Below are positions 47,346 through 55,909 of a DNA stretch of 64,000 nucleotides, piece after piece. The position numbers and the translations under genes are program-made. The stretch is from Marinomonas fungiae (GTDB taxonomy: Bacteria > Pseudomonadota > Gammaproteobacteria > Pseudomonadales > Marinomonadaceae): positions 19,511-83,510 of the forward strand of contig NZ_LIQF01000015.1 of NCBI RefSeq assembly GCF_001418205.1, given 5' to 3'. Position 1 is the stretch's first letter, and the number at the start of each line of letters is the position of its first letter. The notes below the pieces were generated by a model. It searched no databases. It was not told where the DNA came from and saw only the letters and a program-made list of their open reading frames with translations.

Positions 47346-48413
47346 ATGCCTTTAATTAGTATGCGTCAATTGCTGGACCATGCAGCAGAGCATGATTACG
47401 GCTTACCTGCGTTCAACGTGAACAACATGGAGCAGGTTAAAGCGATCATGGAAGCCGCAGACGAGGTAAACTCGCCTGTTATCATGCAAGCTTCTGCTGG
47501 TGCGCGTAAGTACGCAGGCTCTCACTTCCTTCGTCACCTAATCGCAGCGGCGATCGAAGATTACCCGCACATCCCGGTAGTCATGCACCAGGATCACGGT
47601 ACGAGTCCAGCAATTTGTCAACGTTCAATCCAGCTTGGCTTTTCATCAGTGATGATGGACGGCTCTTTGATGGCTGACGGTAAAACGCCAGCTAGCTACG
47701 AATACAACGTTGATGTGACACGTCGTACAGTAGAGTTCGCTCACGCATGTGGCGTCTCGGTAGAAGGTGAATTGGGTTGTCTGGGCTCCCTAGAGACAGG
47801 TCAAGCAGGTGAAGAAGATGGTGTGGGCGCTGAAGGCATCCTAGATCACTCACAGATGTTGACTGACCCAGACGAAGCGTTTGATTTTGTTGAAGCAACA
47901 GGTATTGATGCCCTAGCGGTAGCGATCGGCACAAGTCATGGTGCGTACAAGTTCACTCGTCCACCAACCGGTGACATCCTAGATATCGAACGTATCAACC
48001 GCATCGCAGAACGACTACCTAACACACACATTGTGTTGCACGGTTCTTCATCGGTGCCACAAGACTGGCTAGAAATCATCAACGAATTCGGTGGTGAGAT
48101 TCCAGAGACTTACGGTGTGCCAGTAGAAGAAATCGTGAAAGCGATTCGTTACGGTGTTCGTAAAGTCAACATTGATACAGATCTGCGTCTAGCTGCAACC
48201 GGTGCGATTCGTCGTAGCCTAGCAGAGCACAAAGGTAACTTCGATCCACGTAAATACTTAACTGAAAGTATCAAAGCGATGAAAGCGGTATGTATCGACC
48301 GTTACGAAGCCTTTGGTTCAGCAGGTCAAGCATCACGTATTCATACGATCGATCTTGAGGAAATGGCAATCCGTTACGAGCATGGTGAGTACTCGAAAGG
48401 CCGTCGTTTCTAA
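47346..48413 (+). CDS. fba: Class II fructose-bisphosphate aldolase
   Basis: A 355-residue zinc-dependent aldolase cleaving fructose 1,6-bisphosphate. The metal and catalytic stretch is [11 protein letters not shown], with further zinc ligands in GTSHGAYKF and [10 protein letters not shown]. The length and the [14 protein letters not shown] segment place it in the CbbA-like class IIB subtype. The ATG is preceded by AGAGGAAA at six bases; an in-frame TTG at 47328 includes this ribosome site and is rejected. It is the last of the tkt-epd-pgk-fba cluster. Confidence 0.96.
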   Translation: MPLISMRQLLDHAAEHDYGLPAFNVNNMEQVKAIMEAADEVNSPVIMQASAGARKYAGSHFLRHLIAAAIEDYPHIPVVMHQDHGTSPAICQRSIQLGFSSVMMDGSLMADGKTPASYEYNVDVTRRTVEFAHACGVSVEGELGCLGSLETGQAGEEDGVGAEGILDHSQMLTDPDEAFDFVEATGIDALAVAIGTSHGAYKFTRPPTGDILDIERINRIAERLPNTHIVLHGSSSVPQDWLEIINEFGGEIPETYGVPVEEIVKAIRYGVRKVNIDTDLRLAATGAIRRSLAEHKGNFDPRKYLTESIKAMKAVCIDRYEAFGSAGQASRIHTIDLEEMAIRYEHGEYSKGRRF

Positions 48414-48461
48414 TAACGAGAGTGAACGAGTAACTTTTTTAAAATTCTTTTAAAAAAAGGG

Positions 48462-48489
48462 TTGACCTATAAATCGGTTCACCTATAAT
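48462..48489 (+). promoter_or_regulatory. Strong promoter of tRNA-Leu
   Basis: TTGACC at 48462-48467, a 16-base spacer and TATAAT at 48484-48489, 14 bases before the tRNA. An A/T-rich inverted stretch lies directly upstream (about 48434-48460). Confidence 0.85.
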
Positions 48490-48503
48490 GCTCGCCATTC
48501 CAA

Positions 48504-48588
48504 GCGGGAGTGGTGGAATTGGTAGACACGCTGGATTTAGGTTCCAGTGCTTCACGGCGTGAGAGTTCGAGTCTCTCCTTCCGCACCA
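48504..48588 (+). tRNA. tRNA-Leu (anticodon UAG)
   Basis: 85 nt including the encoded CCA. The acceptor GCGGGAG pairs with CTTCCGC. The anticodon arm CTGGA-TTTAGGT-TCCAG places TAG at positions 34-36. A long class II variable arm (GCTTCACGGCGTG) and the T arm GAGAG-TTCGAGT-CTCTC are present. It has its own promoter and terminator. Confidence 0.97.
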
Positions 48589-48596
48589 AATTAAAG

Positions 48597-48629
48597 AAAG
48601 CCGAGTTACTTTGTAGCTCGGCTTTTTTT
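48597..48629 (+). terminator. Rho-independent terminator of tRNA-Leu
   Basis: AAAGCCGAG, an 11-base loop, CTCGGCTTT and a T run, starting 9 bases after the tRNA. Confidence 0.9.
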
Positions 48630-48677
48630 ATGCCTTTTTGACACCATGGTGTTTCTTTCAGAGCGGTTCTCGTTAGA

Positions 48678-49829
48678 ATGTCTTTATCGCTTAAAGACTT
48701 ATATAGAATTATGCTCTTGTTTCGCTTCTTCGTCGCTACGCTATTTGCCATGGTGTTTATGTCACCCTCATGGGCGTATAACTATGGGCAATCTGCCTTT
48801 AGCTTGCAGCGTTACCTAGATGCTAACCCCAACCAACAGCCATTGATTGAGCAATTATCAGTGCGCGTGCATTCGCAACCAATTCCCATGTCTACTTCGC
48901 AATCTACAACACAAAAGATTGCCGTGGTGCTACGTGGTTCTGCTGATTTACCCAGTAACCAAGCGTGGATTGTCGCCTTTAAGCGGCGTATGCAAGAGTT
49001 GAATATCGATTTTCGTTTGGATGTTTTTCATGTCGAAGGAGAAGCCGATATTTCCCTAACATTACGAACCTATAAACGAATTGAAGCGGCGAATTTTGAT
49101 TATCTGATAGTGGATGGTGTGGATGGCTATAATCGTCCGTTACTAGAGGGGATTTTAAAGCACGGTGAAATAAAGGTATTGTTGCTGAATGCTATGGCCC
49201 CATTTGATGCGTGGCGATTGCATCCGCCGTTAATGTATATCGGTATTGATAGTGTGAAAATGATTCACCGTTTGGCGAGTTACTTAGAGCGGGTATTACC
49301 AGCTAAATCCGTGGTTGATATTATTTCTACCAAAGAGGCCAGCTTAAATCAGCGCTACTGCCAGATTTTCGTGAATGAGTGGAATTTCTTGGGACGAACA
49401 GCGCGTTTTAGTTATCAAGTCGCAGACCAAGCGGAGAGTGCTTATCATGCGGCAACGGAAGTGCTAGACCGGAGTGTGGACACCCTGATGGCACACTTTA
49501 TTTTTTCTTGTACGCCTAATATTGCCCAAGGTGTGGCACAGGCGATCTCTGAGCGGGGTGCCAGTACTGCCACGACCAATGCTTGGTTGGGGCAGGAATC
49601 CATTAGCAAGGCTAGTCAGGATGGTATAGTCATGGTTACAGTTTTGGAGATGAAAGATAATGTGGCTATAGCTACAGCTGAAGCGATCAAGGGCGATATT
49701 GAATCGCGCTTATTGCCAAGGATTTACATGGAGTCTTCTCTGATGCTAACGCCAGAAATGGATGAGCAAACGCGTCAAATGACCTTTCAACAAGCCACGC
49801 CTTATTCTTCTGCGCTATGGCCACGTTAA
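48678..49829 (+). CDS. LuxP-like periplasmic binding protein
   Basis: A 383-residue protein with a signal peptide ending SPSWA (about 33) and a type I periplasmic sugar-binding fold. It is collinear with Vibrio LuxP, the AI-2 receptor, as I remember that sequence: QRYLDANPNQQPLIEQL and HSQPIPMS at the N-terminus, PPLMYIGIDS in the middle, TAEAIKGDIESRLLPRIY near the end. By eye, some LuxP ligand residues are kept (Trp97, Asn171, Arg226, Trp303) and others changed (Asn281 for Asp, Glu324 for Arg). The start may instead be ATG 48711, which gives a more compact signal peptide; neither start has a clear ribosome site. It overlaps the LuxQ-like gene by 13 bases. Confidence 0.82.
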   Translation: MSLSLKDLYRIMLLFRFFVATLFAMVFMSPSWAYNYGQSAFSLQRYLDANPNQQPLIEQLSVRVHSQPIPMSTSQSTTQKIAVVLRGSADLPSNQAWIVAFKRRMQELNIDFRLDVFHVEGEADISLTLRTYKRIEAANFDYLIVDGVDGYNRPLLEGILKHGEIKVLLLNAMAPFDAWRLHPPLMYIGIDSVKMIHRLASYLERVLPAKSVVDIISTKEASLNQRYCQIFVNEWNFLGRTARFSYQVADQAESAYHAATEVLDRSVDTLMAHFIFSCTPNIAQGVAQAISERGASTATTNAWLGQESISKASQDGIVMVTVLEMKDNVAIATAEAIKGDIESRLLPRIYMESSLMLTPEMDEQTRQMTFQQATPYSSALWPR

Positions 49830-52378
49830 GTTTACGAGCGCGTTTTAAACGAAACGCAATTGCCCCGTTCATTTTAGCCACGGTCTTTCTTTGTGCGCTT
49901 GTTTGGGTGATGGATTTCTTTACTCAGCGTGATTACGCTGCCGCGGCGTTACAACATCGTGTTCAGGCGTTGCGTATGAGCTTCTCGGCTTATCTTGATC
50001 GTGCCAATTTTGAAGTGAAGTATTTATCTGAGCAGGTCAGTGATGGCGAAAGCTTAGATGCCTTGTTCCAGCTGCATGATGTGCTATTTTTTGGTGGTTT
50101 GGATTTCTTCTATATTGAGAAAGAAGATGGGCAGATCATGGAAGATCCTCGGGTGCGCTTATACACACAAGACGCTTTTGTAAGTTTGATTAACGGTGCG
50201 CCGATTGAAACTTGGCATCATATTACCTCCTCGGACCAAGGTGAGCTGCTGCTCTATAAAAAGCCGCTGGATAATAATCCTGAGGGGAAGGGGAGTGGCT
50301 TTTTCTATGGTTTTATTTCCCTTAACAATAACCTTGCTTTGGCCAGTGATCTAATCACGAGCGCCGGCGCTGATTATCTGCGCATCAGTGATGTATTAGG
50401 TAAGCCGTTATTGGTAGAAAAACTGAGTGGCTTTAATGAAGATGTGGATTATATTCGCCATGAGTCGATTGTCGCATTGCCTAGCTTGGGTGAGAAGTTT
50501 TCTATCGAAGTGCGCTATGCCCGTCCGCTATTAGAGGCTTTTAGCCGTTGGGTGCTGGTTGGCTGCCTAACGGTTATTGTCGCGATGACCGTCTTATTTT
50601 GGCTGGTGATGTTGTATGCGCAGCGCATTATGTTTTTGCCAATAGCGGGGCTGCCGTCACTTGGTCGTCTCGAAACATTCAACTTCCAAGAGTTTGAGCC
50701 ATTAATGGCGCAAATGAATCATTTCCAAGTCCTGCTAAAGGTACGCGATCAACATTTAGAGTTGCTGCTGAACTCACTGCAATCGGCGATTCTGTTTTGT
50801 GATGAGTCTGCTCGAGTCTCTTCACTCAATGAGGAAGCTAAATCTGTCTTTCCAAATTTTGAGCGCGCCAAAACCGTATTTGATATGACGCCGATCGCTT
50901 GTCACCAGTCGATTCAGCGGGCTCTTAAAGGTGAGTACGGTGGCGGCTTTGAGCTAGAGTTGTCCGATCAAAATAAGGTGTATGAATTTCAAACGCATAC
51001 CTTTGTTAATGAATATGGTTTTCGTAGTGTCATGCTCGTGGGTAAAGATGTCAGTGAAGTTCGTCGTCTACGCTGGAATCTAACACAACGTTTTCCGAAG
51101 CACGTTCTAGATCGTCCACAGCCACCTTATTCCTTATTAATAGAGGAGCTGGAATGTCAAGCAGCTTGGCTCAAGCAAAGCCCTCAGGCTGCCAGTACAT
51201 GGTTTTTTGCGATCAATGAGTTACTTCATAGTATTGCTGAGACAGACGAATCTGCACATGCCTTGATGTCGTTAGGGCAGATGGTGTGTGAGCAACAAGA
51301 TGCGATAGAGCAGCGCTTGTTGCTCAATAATAACCAATGCCAATTCAAAATTGAGTTGACCTTAGAGAACGCGGTAAAACAGTTTCGTTGGACCCAAGAG
51401 CATCGAGCATTAGTTACGGTTGCTTTAATGCATTGCTATCACAGTACCATTTCTGGCCGTTATATAGACATTGGTTGGGATAGATATGGACTACTGATTA
51501 AAGTTTACGGTGCAGAGGAAACTACGCCTGCACTTGATTGGTTGCGTAAAGAATACCCTAAGCTGATAAAAGGGCGCTTTGAACAAGCAGTCGGTGGTCG
51601 TGTTCAGTTCACGGCAGCGTTAACTCCAGAGCATCACCTTGAACCCCTATCCGCGACAGATCAGTGCGTATCCTTCATCAAGAATGACTTTCCCGAAAGT
51701 GGACGTGTGCTTGATGCCTTGACAGCGGCAGGCTTGAAGGTAGACGTTTTTTCATCTTTTTCTGAGTTCTTTGGCTCTAGTAAGTCTTATCGCCATAGCT
51801 ATGATGCCATGTTTGTGGCGTTGGGGGATGAAGCATTGGCGCTGGAAAGTGTTAACAAACTTCGAGCATCCAGTGGCCGTGATGTGTTACCGATCATCTA
51901 TATTGCCACGAACAAACAAGTGCTTTTGGATGAATCACACACATTGTTACTGCATCAATTGATGCCCTATCGTTTAGTCACGCAAATGGCTTCTCTAGAA
52001 GGGCTAGCGCCTATTAGTTTGGGAGATTGGGCAACTCATGAAACGAATTTCATTATTGTCGGAGGCAGTGATCTGAGCCAAGTGATTTGGCAATCCGAGT
52101 TAAGTGCTAACGATTTTATTGCGCGACGAGAGAAAGATGTGGCCAACCTAGTGTCGGTACTACGCCATACAAACCCTGTGGTTATACTGGTATTGGATAA
52201 GGATACCGCACGCAAAGCACTGAAGTTGCATTTAGTAAAGCTGGTGAATACGAAATGGTTTGTGCTTGAGGATTTTTCAGAACGACCTGATACAATGCCT
52301 TTTATAGATATCGGCGGTCAGTTGCCAAACGATAGTGCAATTGACATGCTACGACAAACATTGAAACGAAAAGGTTAG
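49817..52378 (+). CDS. LuxQ-like hybrid sensor with degenerate kinase and receiver domains
   Basis: An 853-residue protein, nearly the length of Vibrio LuxQ (859). Membrane segments at about 15-33 and 243-268 flank a periplasmic domain resembling that of LuxQ (GFISLNNNLALASDL). A PAS-like domain follows (about 308-415). Where the kinase should be (about 416-605) there is no HExxTP histidine box, no N-box and no glycine boxes. Two receiver-like stretches (about 617-725 and 741-850) lack the phosphoacceptor Asp. The frame is intact over 2.5 kb, arguing against a recent pseudogene. It probably signals by non-catalytic means, or regulates a true kinase. It is preceded by the LuxP-like gene and followed by mtnN after 5 bases. 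Confidence 0.75.
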   Translation: MATLSLRARFKRNAIAPFILATVFLCALVWVMDFFTQRDYAAAALQHRVQALRMSFSAYLDRANFEVKYLSEQVSDGESLDALFQLHDVLFFGGLDFFYIEKEDGQIMEDPRVRLYTQDAFVSLINGAPIETWHHITSSDQGELLLYKKPLDNNPEGKGSGFFYGFISLNNNLALASDLITSAGADYLRISDVLGKPLLVEKLSGFNEDVDYIRHESIVALPSLGEKFSIEVRYARPLLEAFSRWVLVGCLTVIVAMTVLFWLVMLYAQRIMFLPIAGLPSLGRLETFNFQEFEPLMAQMNHFQVLLKVRDQHLELLLNSLQSAILFCDESARVSSLNEEAKSVFPNFERAKTVFDMTPIACHQSIQRALKGEYGGGFELELSDQNKVYEFQTHTFVNEYGFRSVMLVGKDVSEVRRLRWNLTQRFPKHVLDRPQPPYSLLIEELECQAAWLKQSPQAASTWFFAINELLHSIAETDESAHALMSLGQMVCEQQDAIEQRLLLNNNQCQFKIELTLENAVKQFRWTQEHRALVTVALMHCYHSTISGRYIDIGWDRYGLLIKVYGAEETTPALDWLRKEYPKLIKGRFEQAVGGRVQFTAALTPEHHLEPLSATDQCVSFIKNDFPESGRVLDALTAAGLKVDVFSSFSEFFGSSKSYRHSYDAMFVALGDEALALESVNKLRASSGRDVLPIIYIATNKQVLLDESHTLLLHQLMPYRLVTQMASLEGLAPISLGDWATHETNFIIVGGSDLSQVIWQSELSANDFIARREKDVANLVSVLRHTNPVVILVLDKDTARKALKLHLVKLVNTKWFVLEDFSERPDTMPFIDIGGQLPNDSAIDMLRQTLKRKG

Positions 52379-52383
52379 TAGCT

Positions 52384-53082
52384 ATGAGTGTGATTGGATT
52401 GATCGGAGCCATGGACGAAGAAGTCGCGGTGATCAAAGAATGGATGACGGATATTCAAGCGACTGAAGTGGCTGGTTGCGAATTCTTCCAAGGTCAATTG
52501 GATGGCAAAGATGTGGTATTGCTGAAGTCGGGCATTGGTAAGGTTAATGCGGCTGTATCCACAACACTACTTTTGGCGAACTTTAAACCTTCTACGGTCA
52601 TAAACATTGGTTCGGCGGGTGGCTTTGATCCAGAGCTGGAAGTGGGGGATGTCATTATTTCCGATGCGGTTGTACATCATGACGTCGATGTGACTGCGTT
52701 TGGCTATGCGATTGGTCAATTGCCAAGCATGCCTGAGACCTTCAAGGCAGATGAAGCGCTGATTGCTCTTGCAAAAACAGCCGTGGCTAATGTGGGGCAG
52801 GTAAAGGCAAAGGTAGGCTTAATTGGGACCGGTGATGTATTTATGTGCCAAGCTGAGCGAGTGGCTGCGGTTCGAGCCTCATTTCCGACACTAAAAGCTG
52901 TGGAGATGGAAGCAGCGGCGGTGGCACAAGTCTGCCATAAATTTGCCGTGCCTTTCGTGGTGGTACGCTCCTTATCCGATGTCGCTGATAAAGAGTCGCC
53001 TGCGAGCTTTGAAGAGTATTTAACTGTCGCAGCACAGAATTCCTCTTTGATGATTCGAGCGATGCTTAAAGAAATACAATAA
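52384..53082 (+). CDS. mtnN: 5'-methylthioadenosine/S-adenosylhomocysteine nucleosidase
   Basis: A 232-residue enzyme (Pfs) that removes adenine from MTA, SAH and 5'-deoxyadenosine. IGAMDEEVAVIKEWM opens the protein, GSAGGFDPELEVGDV is a substrate-site stretch, VEMEAAAVAQVC carries the catalytic Glu region, and VRSLSDVADKE the catalytic Asp. Its SAH product is the substrate of LuxS in AI-2 synthesis; no luxS lies in the window. The gene begins 5 bases after the LuxQ-like gene, so co-transcription is likely. Confidence 0.97.
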   Translation: MSVIGLIGAMDEEVAVIKEWMTDIQATEVAGCEFFQGQLDGKDVVLLKSGIGKVNAAVSTTLLLANFKPSTVINIGSAGGFDPELEVGDVIISDAVVHHDVDVTAFGYAIGQLPSMPETFKADEALIALAKTAVANVGQVKAKVGLIGTGDVFMCQAERVAAVRASFPTLKAVEMEAAAVAQVCHKFAVPFVVVRSLSDVADKESPASFEEYLTVAAQNSSLMIRAMLKEIQ

Positions 53083-53102
53083 TAAAAAAGTAGGAGGTAC
53101 GT

Positions 53103-54050
53103 GTGTCGAGATGTCGAAAACTGTTATACAGCCTAGCCTTGGTTGCTCCTATTGCTCAGGCAGAGTCGGTCGCAGCTACCTCCGAAACGTCTGATAAAGC
53201 GTGGTGGTTGTCTACCCATGAAAGTATGTCTCATACAGTGGGGGAGTGGTCCAATGGATTAGATGAGTTCTTCTCGGGGCAGCGTCATGATTCAGTCTCT
53301 GACAGTGTGGTAAGCATGCGCTTTGGTTCCATCATAGAAGGCAATGATGGCGTGTCCGGTTTCTTCAATCTGGATGCTCGATTGCATCTGCCAAATACCG
53401 AAAATCGCCTAGATTTGATTATCGAATCTGATGCTGATGAGCTGACCCAAGATAATCGCTTATACGACAACGCCCCAGGACAAACCATTTTACAATCCGC
53501 ACAAAATACGCGTTTTGCGACCATGTTGCGTTACTTCAAAGAAGAGTGGAACGCCAACATTGATATGGGTTTGCTTGTAGAAATGCCGGTAGATCCTTTT
53601 GTTCGTATTACTTTTAACCAAGATATGGCACTGGGGAAATGGGGGATTCGCCAAGAAGAATCTTTGTTTAGCTATTACACCTTGGGTTATGGCGCTCGCT
53701 ATGGTGTGAAAGCGCTGCGTCAACTATCTCCCGACTATCAATTTGGCGCTGATTTCGGTGTTACTTATCTTGAAGTGGAAGCTGAAACTTTCTGGCGTGA
53801 GAATATCTTCTTGAATCAGCGGGTGTCTGACAAAAGTAAGCTGCGCTATCAATTCAGTTACTTGCAAGAGGGCGGCGTGCCCCATGCAGAGAGTTTTCTG
53901 TACTTTGTTGAATACCAACGATTGCTATACGACAACTGGTTAATTGGCCAACTCAAGCCGCAAATGACCTACGAGCGGGAAAATGAGTACAAGTCGGAGT
54001 TTTCTCTGACGGCATCATTAGAAGTATTGCTAGGGCCTAACTTCCTATAA
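53103..54050 (+). CDS. Predicted outer-membrane beta-barrel protein
   Basis: A 315-residue protein with a signal peptide (cleavage after PIAQA, about 20). Alternating hydrophobic/polar strands with many aromatic residues run through the rest, for example RFATMLRYFKEEWNANIDMGLLVEM and KLRYQFSYLQEGG, suggesting a small beta-barrel or barrel-associated protein. I do not recognise the family. GTG is the start codon: AGGAGG stands five bases upstream and no ATG is in frame nearby. It follows mtnN by 20 bases and probably belongs to the same transcript as the LuxPQ-like pair. Confidence 0.75.
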   Translation: MSRCRKLLYSLALVAPIAQAESVAATSETSDKAWWLSTHESMSHTVGEWSNGLDEFFSGQRHDSVSDSVVSMRFGSIIEGNDGVSGFFNLDARLHLPNTENRLDLIIESDADELTQDNRLYDNAPGQTILQSAQNTRFATMLRYFKEEWNANIDMGLLVEMPVDPFVRITFNQDMALGKWGIRQEESLFSYYTLGYGARYGVKALRQLSPDYQFGADFGVTYLEVEAETFWRENIFLNQRVSDKSKLRYQFSYLQEGGVPHAESFLYFVEYQRLLYDNWLIGQLKPQMTYERENEYKSEFSLTASLEVLLGPNFL

Positions 54051-54142
54051 GACTTATTCTATCTAAGTGTCGTTCGCAAAGTAGCCAGACTCTTTGTATA
54101 ATGCCGCGCCCAACATCTACGAATAGCTTTAGCGGACAACTC

Positions 54143-55237
54143 ATGAGACCCGACCAAATTCAACCTGAACAATATTCTGCTCAATTAGCGACTAAGAAAG
54201 AAGCGCTGAACGCCCTGATGGCTGGCCTCGAACTGCCTGAGCTGGAGGTATTTGAGAGCGCTCCAAGTCACTATCGTATGCGTGCAGAGTTCCGAATTTG
54301 GCATGAAGGGGACGATCTTTACTACGCGATGTTCGATTCCGCAGATCCTCGTACGCCTATTCGCGTCGATCAATTTTTAGCAGCTTCTACCTTGATCAAT
54401 GAATTGATGCCTAAGCTTTTGGCGGCAATCAAAGATATTCCAGTACTACGTCATAAGCTTTTTCAAGTCGATTTTTTAACCACGACGACAGGCGAGGCTT
54501 TGATCAGCATGCTGTATCACAAGCCGATTGATGATGCTTGGCATGCTGCCGCTGTGGCGCTTAATGATCAATTTCCTGCTTGCCACTTTATTGGCAGAAG
54601 CCGTAAGCGTAAGCAAGTACTGACGCGTGATTTCGTTATGGAAACCTTAACTGTGAATGGACGTAAGTACCATTATCAACAGGTTGAAAATAGCTTTACT
54701 CAGCCGAATGCGGGCATCAATGAAAAAATGCTGGAGTGGGCATTAGATGTGACACAAGGTTGCTCTGGAGATCTGTTGGAGATGTACTGCGGTAACGGTA
54801 ACTTTTCGATCCCATTGGCGCGCCGCTTTGATCGTGTGATCGGTACTGAGATAGCGAAAGTGTCGGTGAATTCGGCTAGCTTAAACATTGCTATGAATGG
54901 GATGAGCAATGTACAGGTCGTGAAAATGGCCAGCGAAGATGTCTCAGCGGCATTGAACGGTGAAGGGGAGCTGCCAAAAGCTTTGTTACAGGCGGGCATG
55001 GATACACTTACGCCATCGGCAGTATTAGTAGACCCTCCACGAGCAGGCTTAGATGACGGTACTGTAGAGTTGGTGCGAAAAATCGATCAGATTATTTATA
55101 TTTCGTGCAACCCAGAAACGCTTAAGAATAATCTAGAAGCACTTTCAAACACGCACAAGGTTACTCGCTTTGCGATGTTTGACCAATTCCCATATACCCA
55201 CCATGTTGAAACCGGTGTTTTCCTAGAACGACGTTAA
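54143..55237 (+). CDS. trmA: tRNA (uracil-54-C5) methyltransferase TrmA
   Basis: A 364-residue SAM-dependent enzyme making ribothymidine 54 in tRNA. It aligns along its length with E. coli TrmA (366): PEQYSAQL, HYRMRAEFRIWH, VENSFTQPNAG, the SAM motif MYCGNGNFSIPLAR, and the nucleophile Cys in YISCNPETL. ATG 54143 matches the family start. An ATG at 54101 overlaps the likely -10 (TATAAT, 54097-54102) and is rejected. Transcribed separately from the gene upstream. Confidence 0.97.
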   Translation: MRPDQIQPEQYSAQLATKKEALNALMAGLELPELEVFESAPSHYRMRAEFRIWHEGDDLYYAMFDSADPRTPIRVDQFLAASTLINELMPKLLAAIKDIPVLRHKLFQVDFLTTTTGEALISMLYHKPIDDAWHAAAVALNDQFPACHFIGRSRKRKQVLTRDFVMETLTVNGRKYHYQQVENSFTQPNAGINEKMLEWALDVTQGCSGDLLEMYCGNGNFSIPLARRFDRVIGTEIAKVSVNSASLNIAMNGMSNVQVVKMASEDVSAALNGEGELPKALLQAGMDTLTPSAVLVDPPRAGLDDGTVELVRKIDQIIYISCNPETLKNNLEALSNTHKVTRFAMFDQFPYTHHVETGVFLERR

Positions 55238-55264
55238 GTCGTTCTAGGTTCATTGATTGAAAGT

Positions 55265-55693
55265 TTAAGCCGAGAAGTTGATAGTCTGGCCCAAAGCAGA
55301 GTCTGGACTGATATTGTACTGGGAAGCAACGCTGGCACTCTGAGTGGAATTTGAAGGGGTTGCATTCAGGGTGTTCCCCGAGCTGCCGTTGACTTCTGCT
55401 GCAACACTGGAATTATTAGACGTCGCGCTTGCGCCAAATTGAGAAGCGGTTGTTGTATCAGCCCCGCTATCTGTAGCACTCGCTTGGGCCACGGTTGTTG
55501 CGGCAATGTTGTCTTGTGCAAGCTGCTGAGCTTCTGGTGAAATGCTAACTGACACATCAACTGAAGGCGGCGCAACGCTGGAGCTGGTTTGCGGACTTCC
55601 GTTAACAGTTGAGGGTGCTACAGCAGGCAGGGCAAGTTCACTGTCAAGCGGACTTTGGCTTACTAGACTGTTGTTAATACCTTCAATGGCCAT
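55265..55693 (-). CDS. Low-complexity Ser/Thr/Ala-rich protein
   Basis: A 142-residue protein without signal peptide or membrane segment. It begins MAIEGINNSLVSQSP and is dominated by Ser, Thr, Ala, Asn and Gln. One recognisable patch is VDVSVSISPEAQQLAQ (about 48-63), a string seen in small motility-associated and unannotated proteobacterial proteins; the function is unknown. GAGGT stands before the ATG, and codon use looks coding. It converges on trmA with 27 bases between them. Confidence 0.6.
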   Translation of the reverse strand: MAIEGINNSLVSQSPLDSELALPAVAPSTVNGSPQTSSSVAPPSVDVSVSISPEAQQLAQDNIAATTVAQASATDSGADTTTASQFGASATSNNSSVAAEVNGSSGNTLNATPSNSTQSASVASQYNISPDSALGQTINFSA

Positions 55694-55909
55694 GTTTTAC
55701 CTCGTTGTTTATATTTTAAACACTTCTATTCTAGTGCTGAAGCACTTTGCTTGCCAGTGTAAATATGTAGTTAAGGTGTAAATTGTCTGTTAGCTGAGAA
55801 ATCATCCACTCAAGATGAGGCACATTCCAGTAGGTTTCGCTTTGCGGTTTTTGGTTGTGTGTTAACATGGTTGGGTACAACCCCAAACCATAGAGATACT
55901 AAGAAAATC

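Noticed and set aside
48479..48751. Minus-strand open frame of 90 codons
   Set aside because: It runs antisense through tRNA-Leu and its terminator; the RLELSRREALE-type peptide is the familiar false translation of this tRNA.
49817..52378. LuxQ-like gene as a pseudogene
   Set aside because: The frame is uninterrupted for 853 codons, overlaps its partner gene normally, and keeps a full-length layout; loss of motifs without frame damage fits repurposing better.
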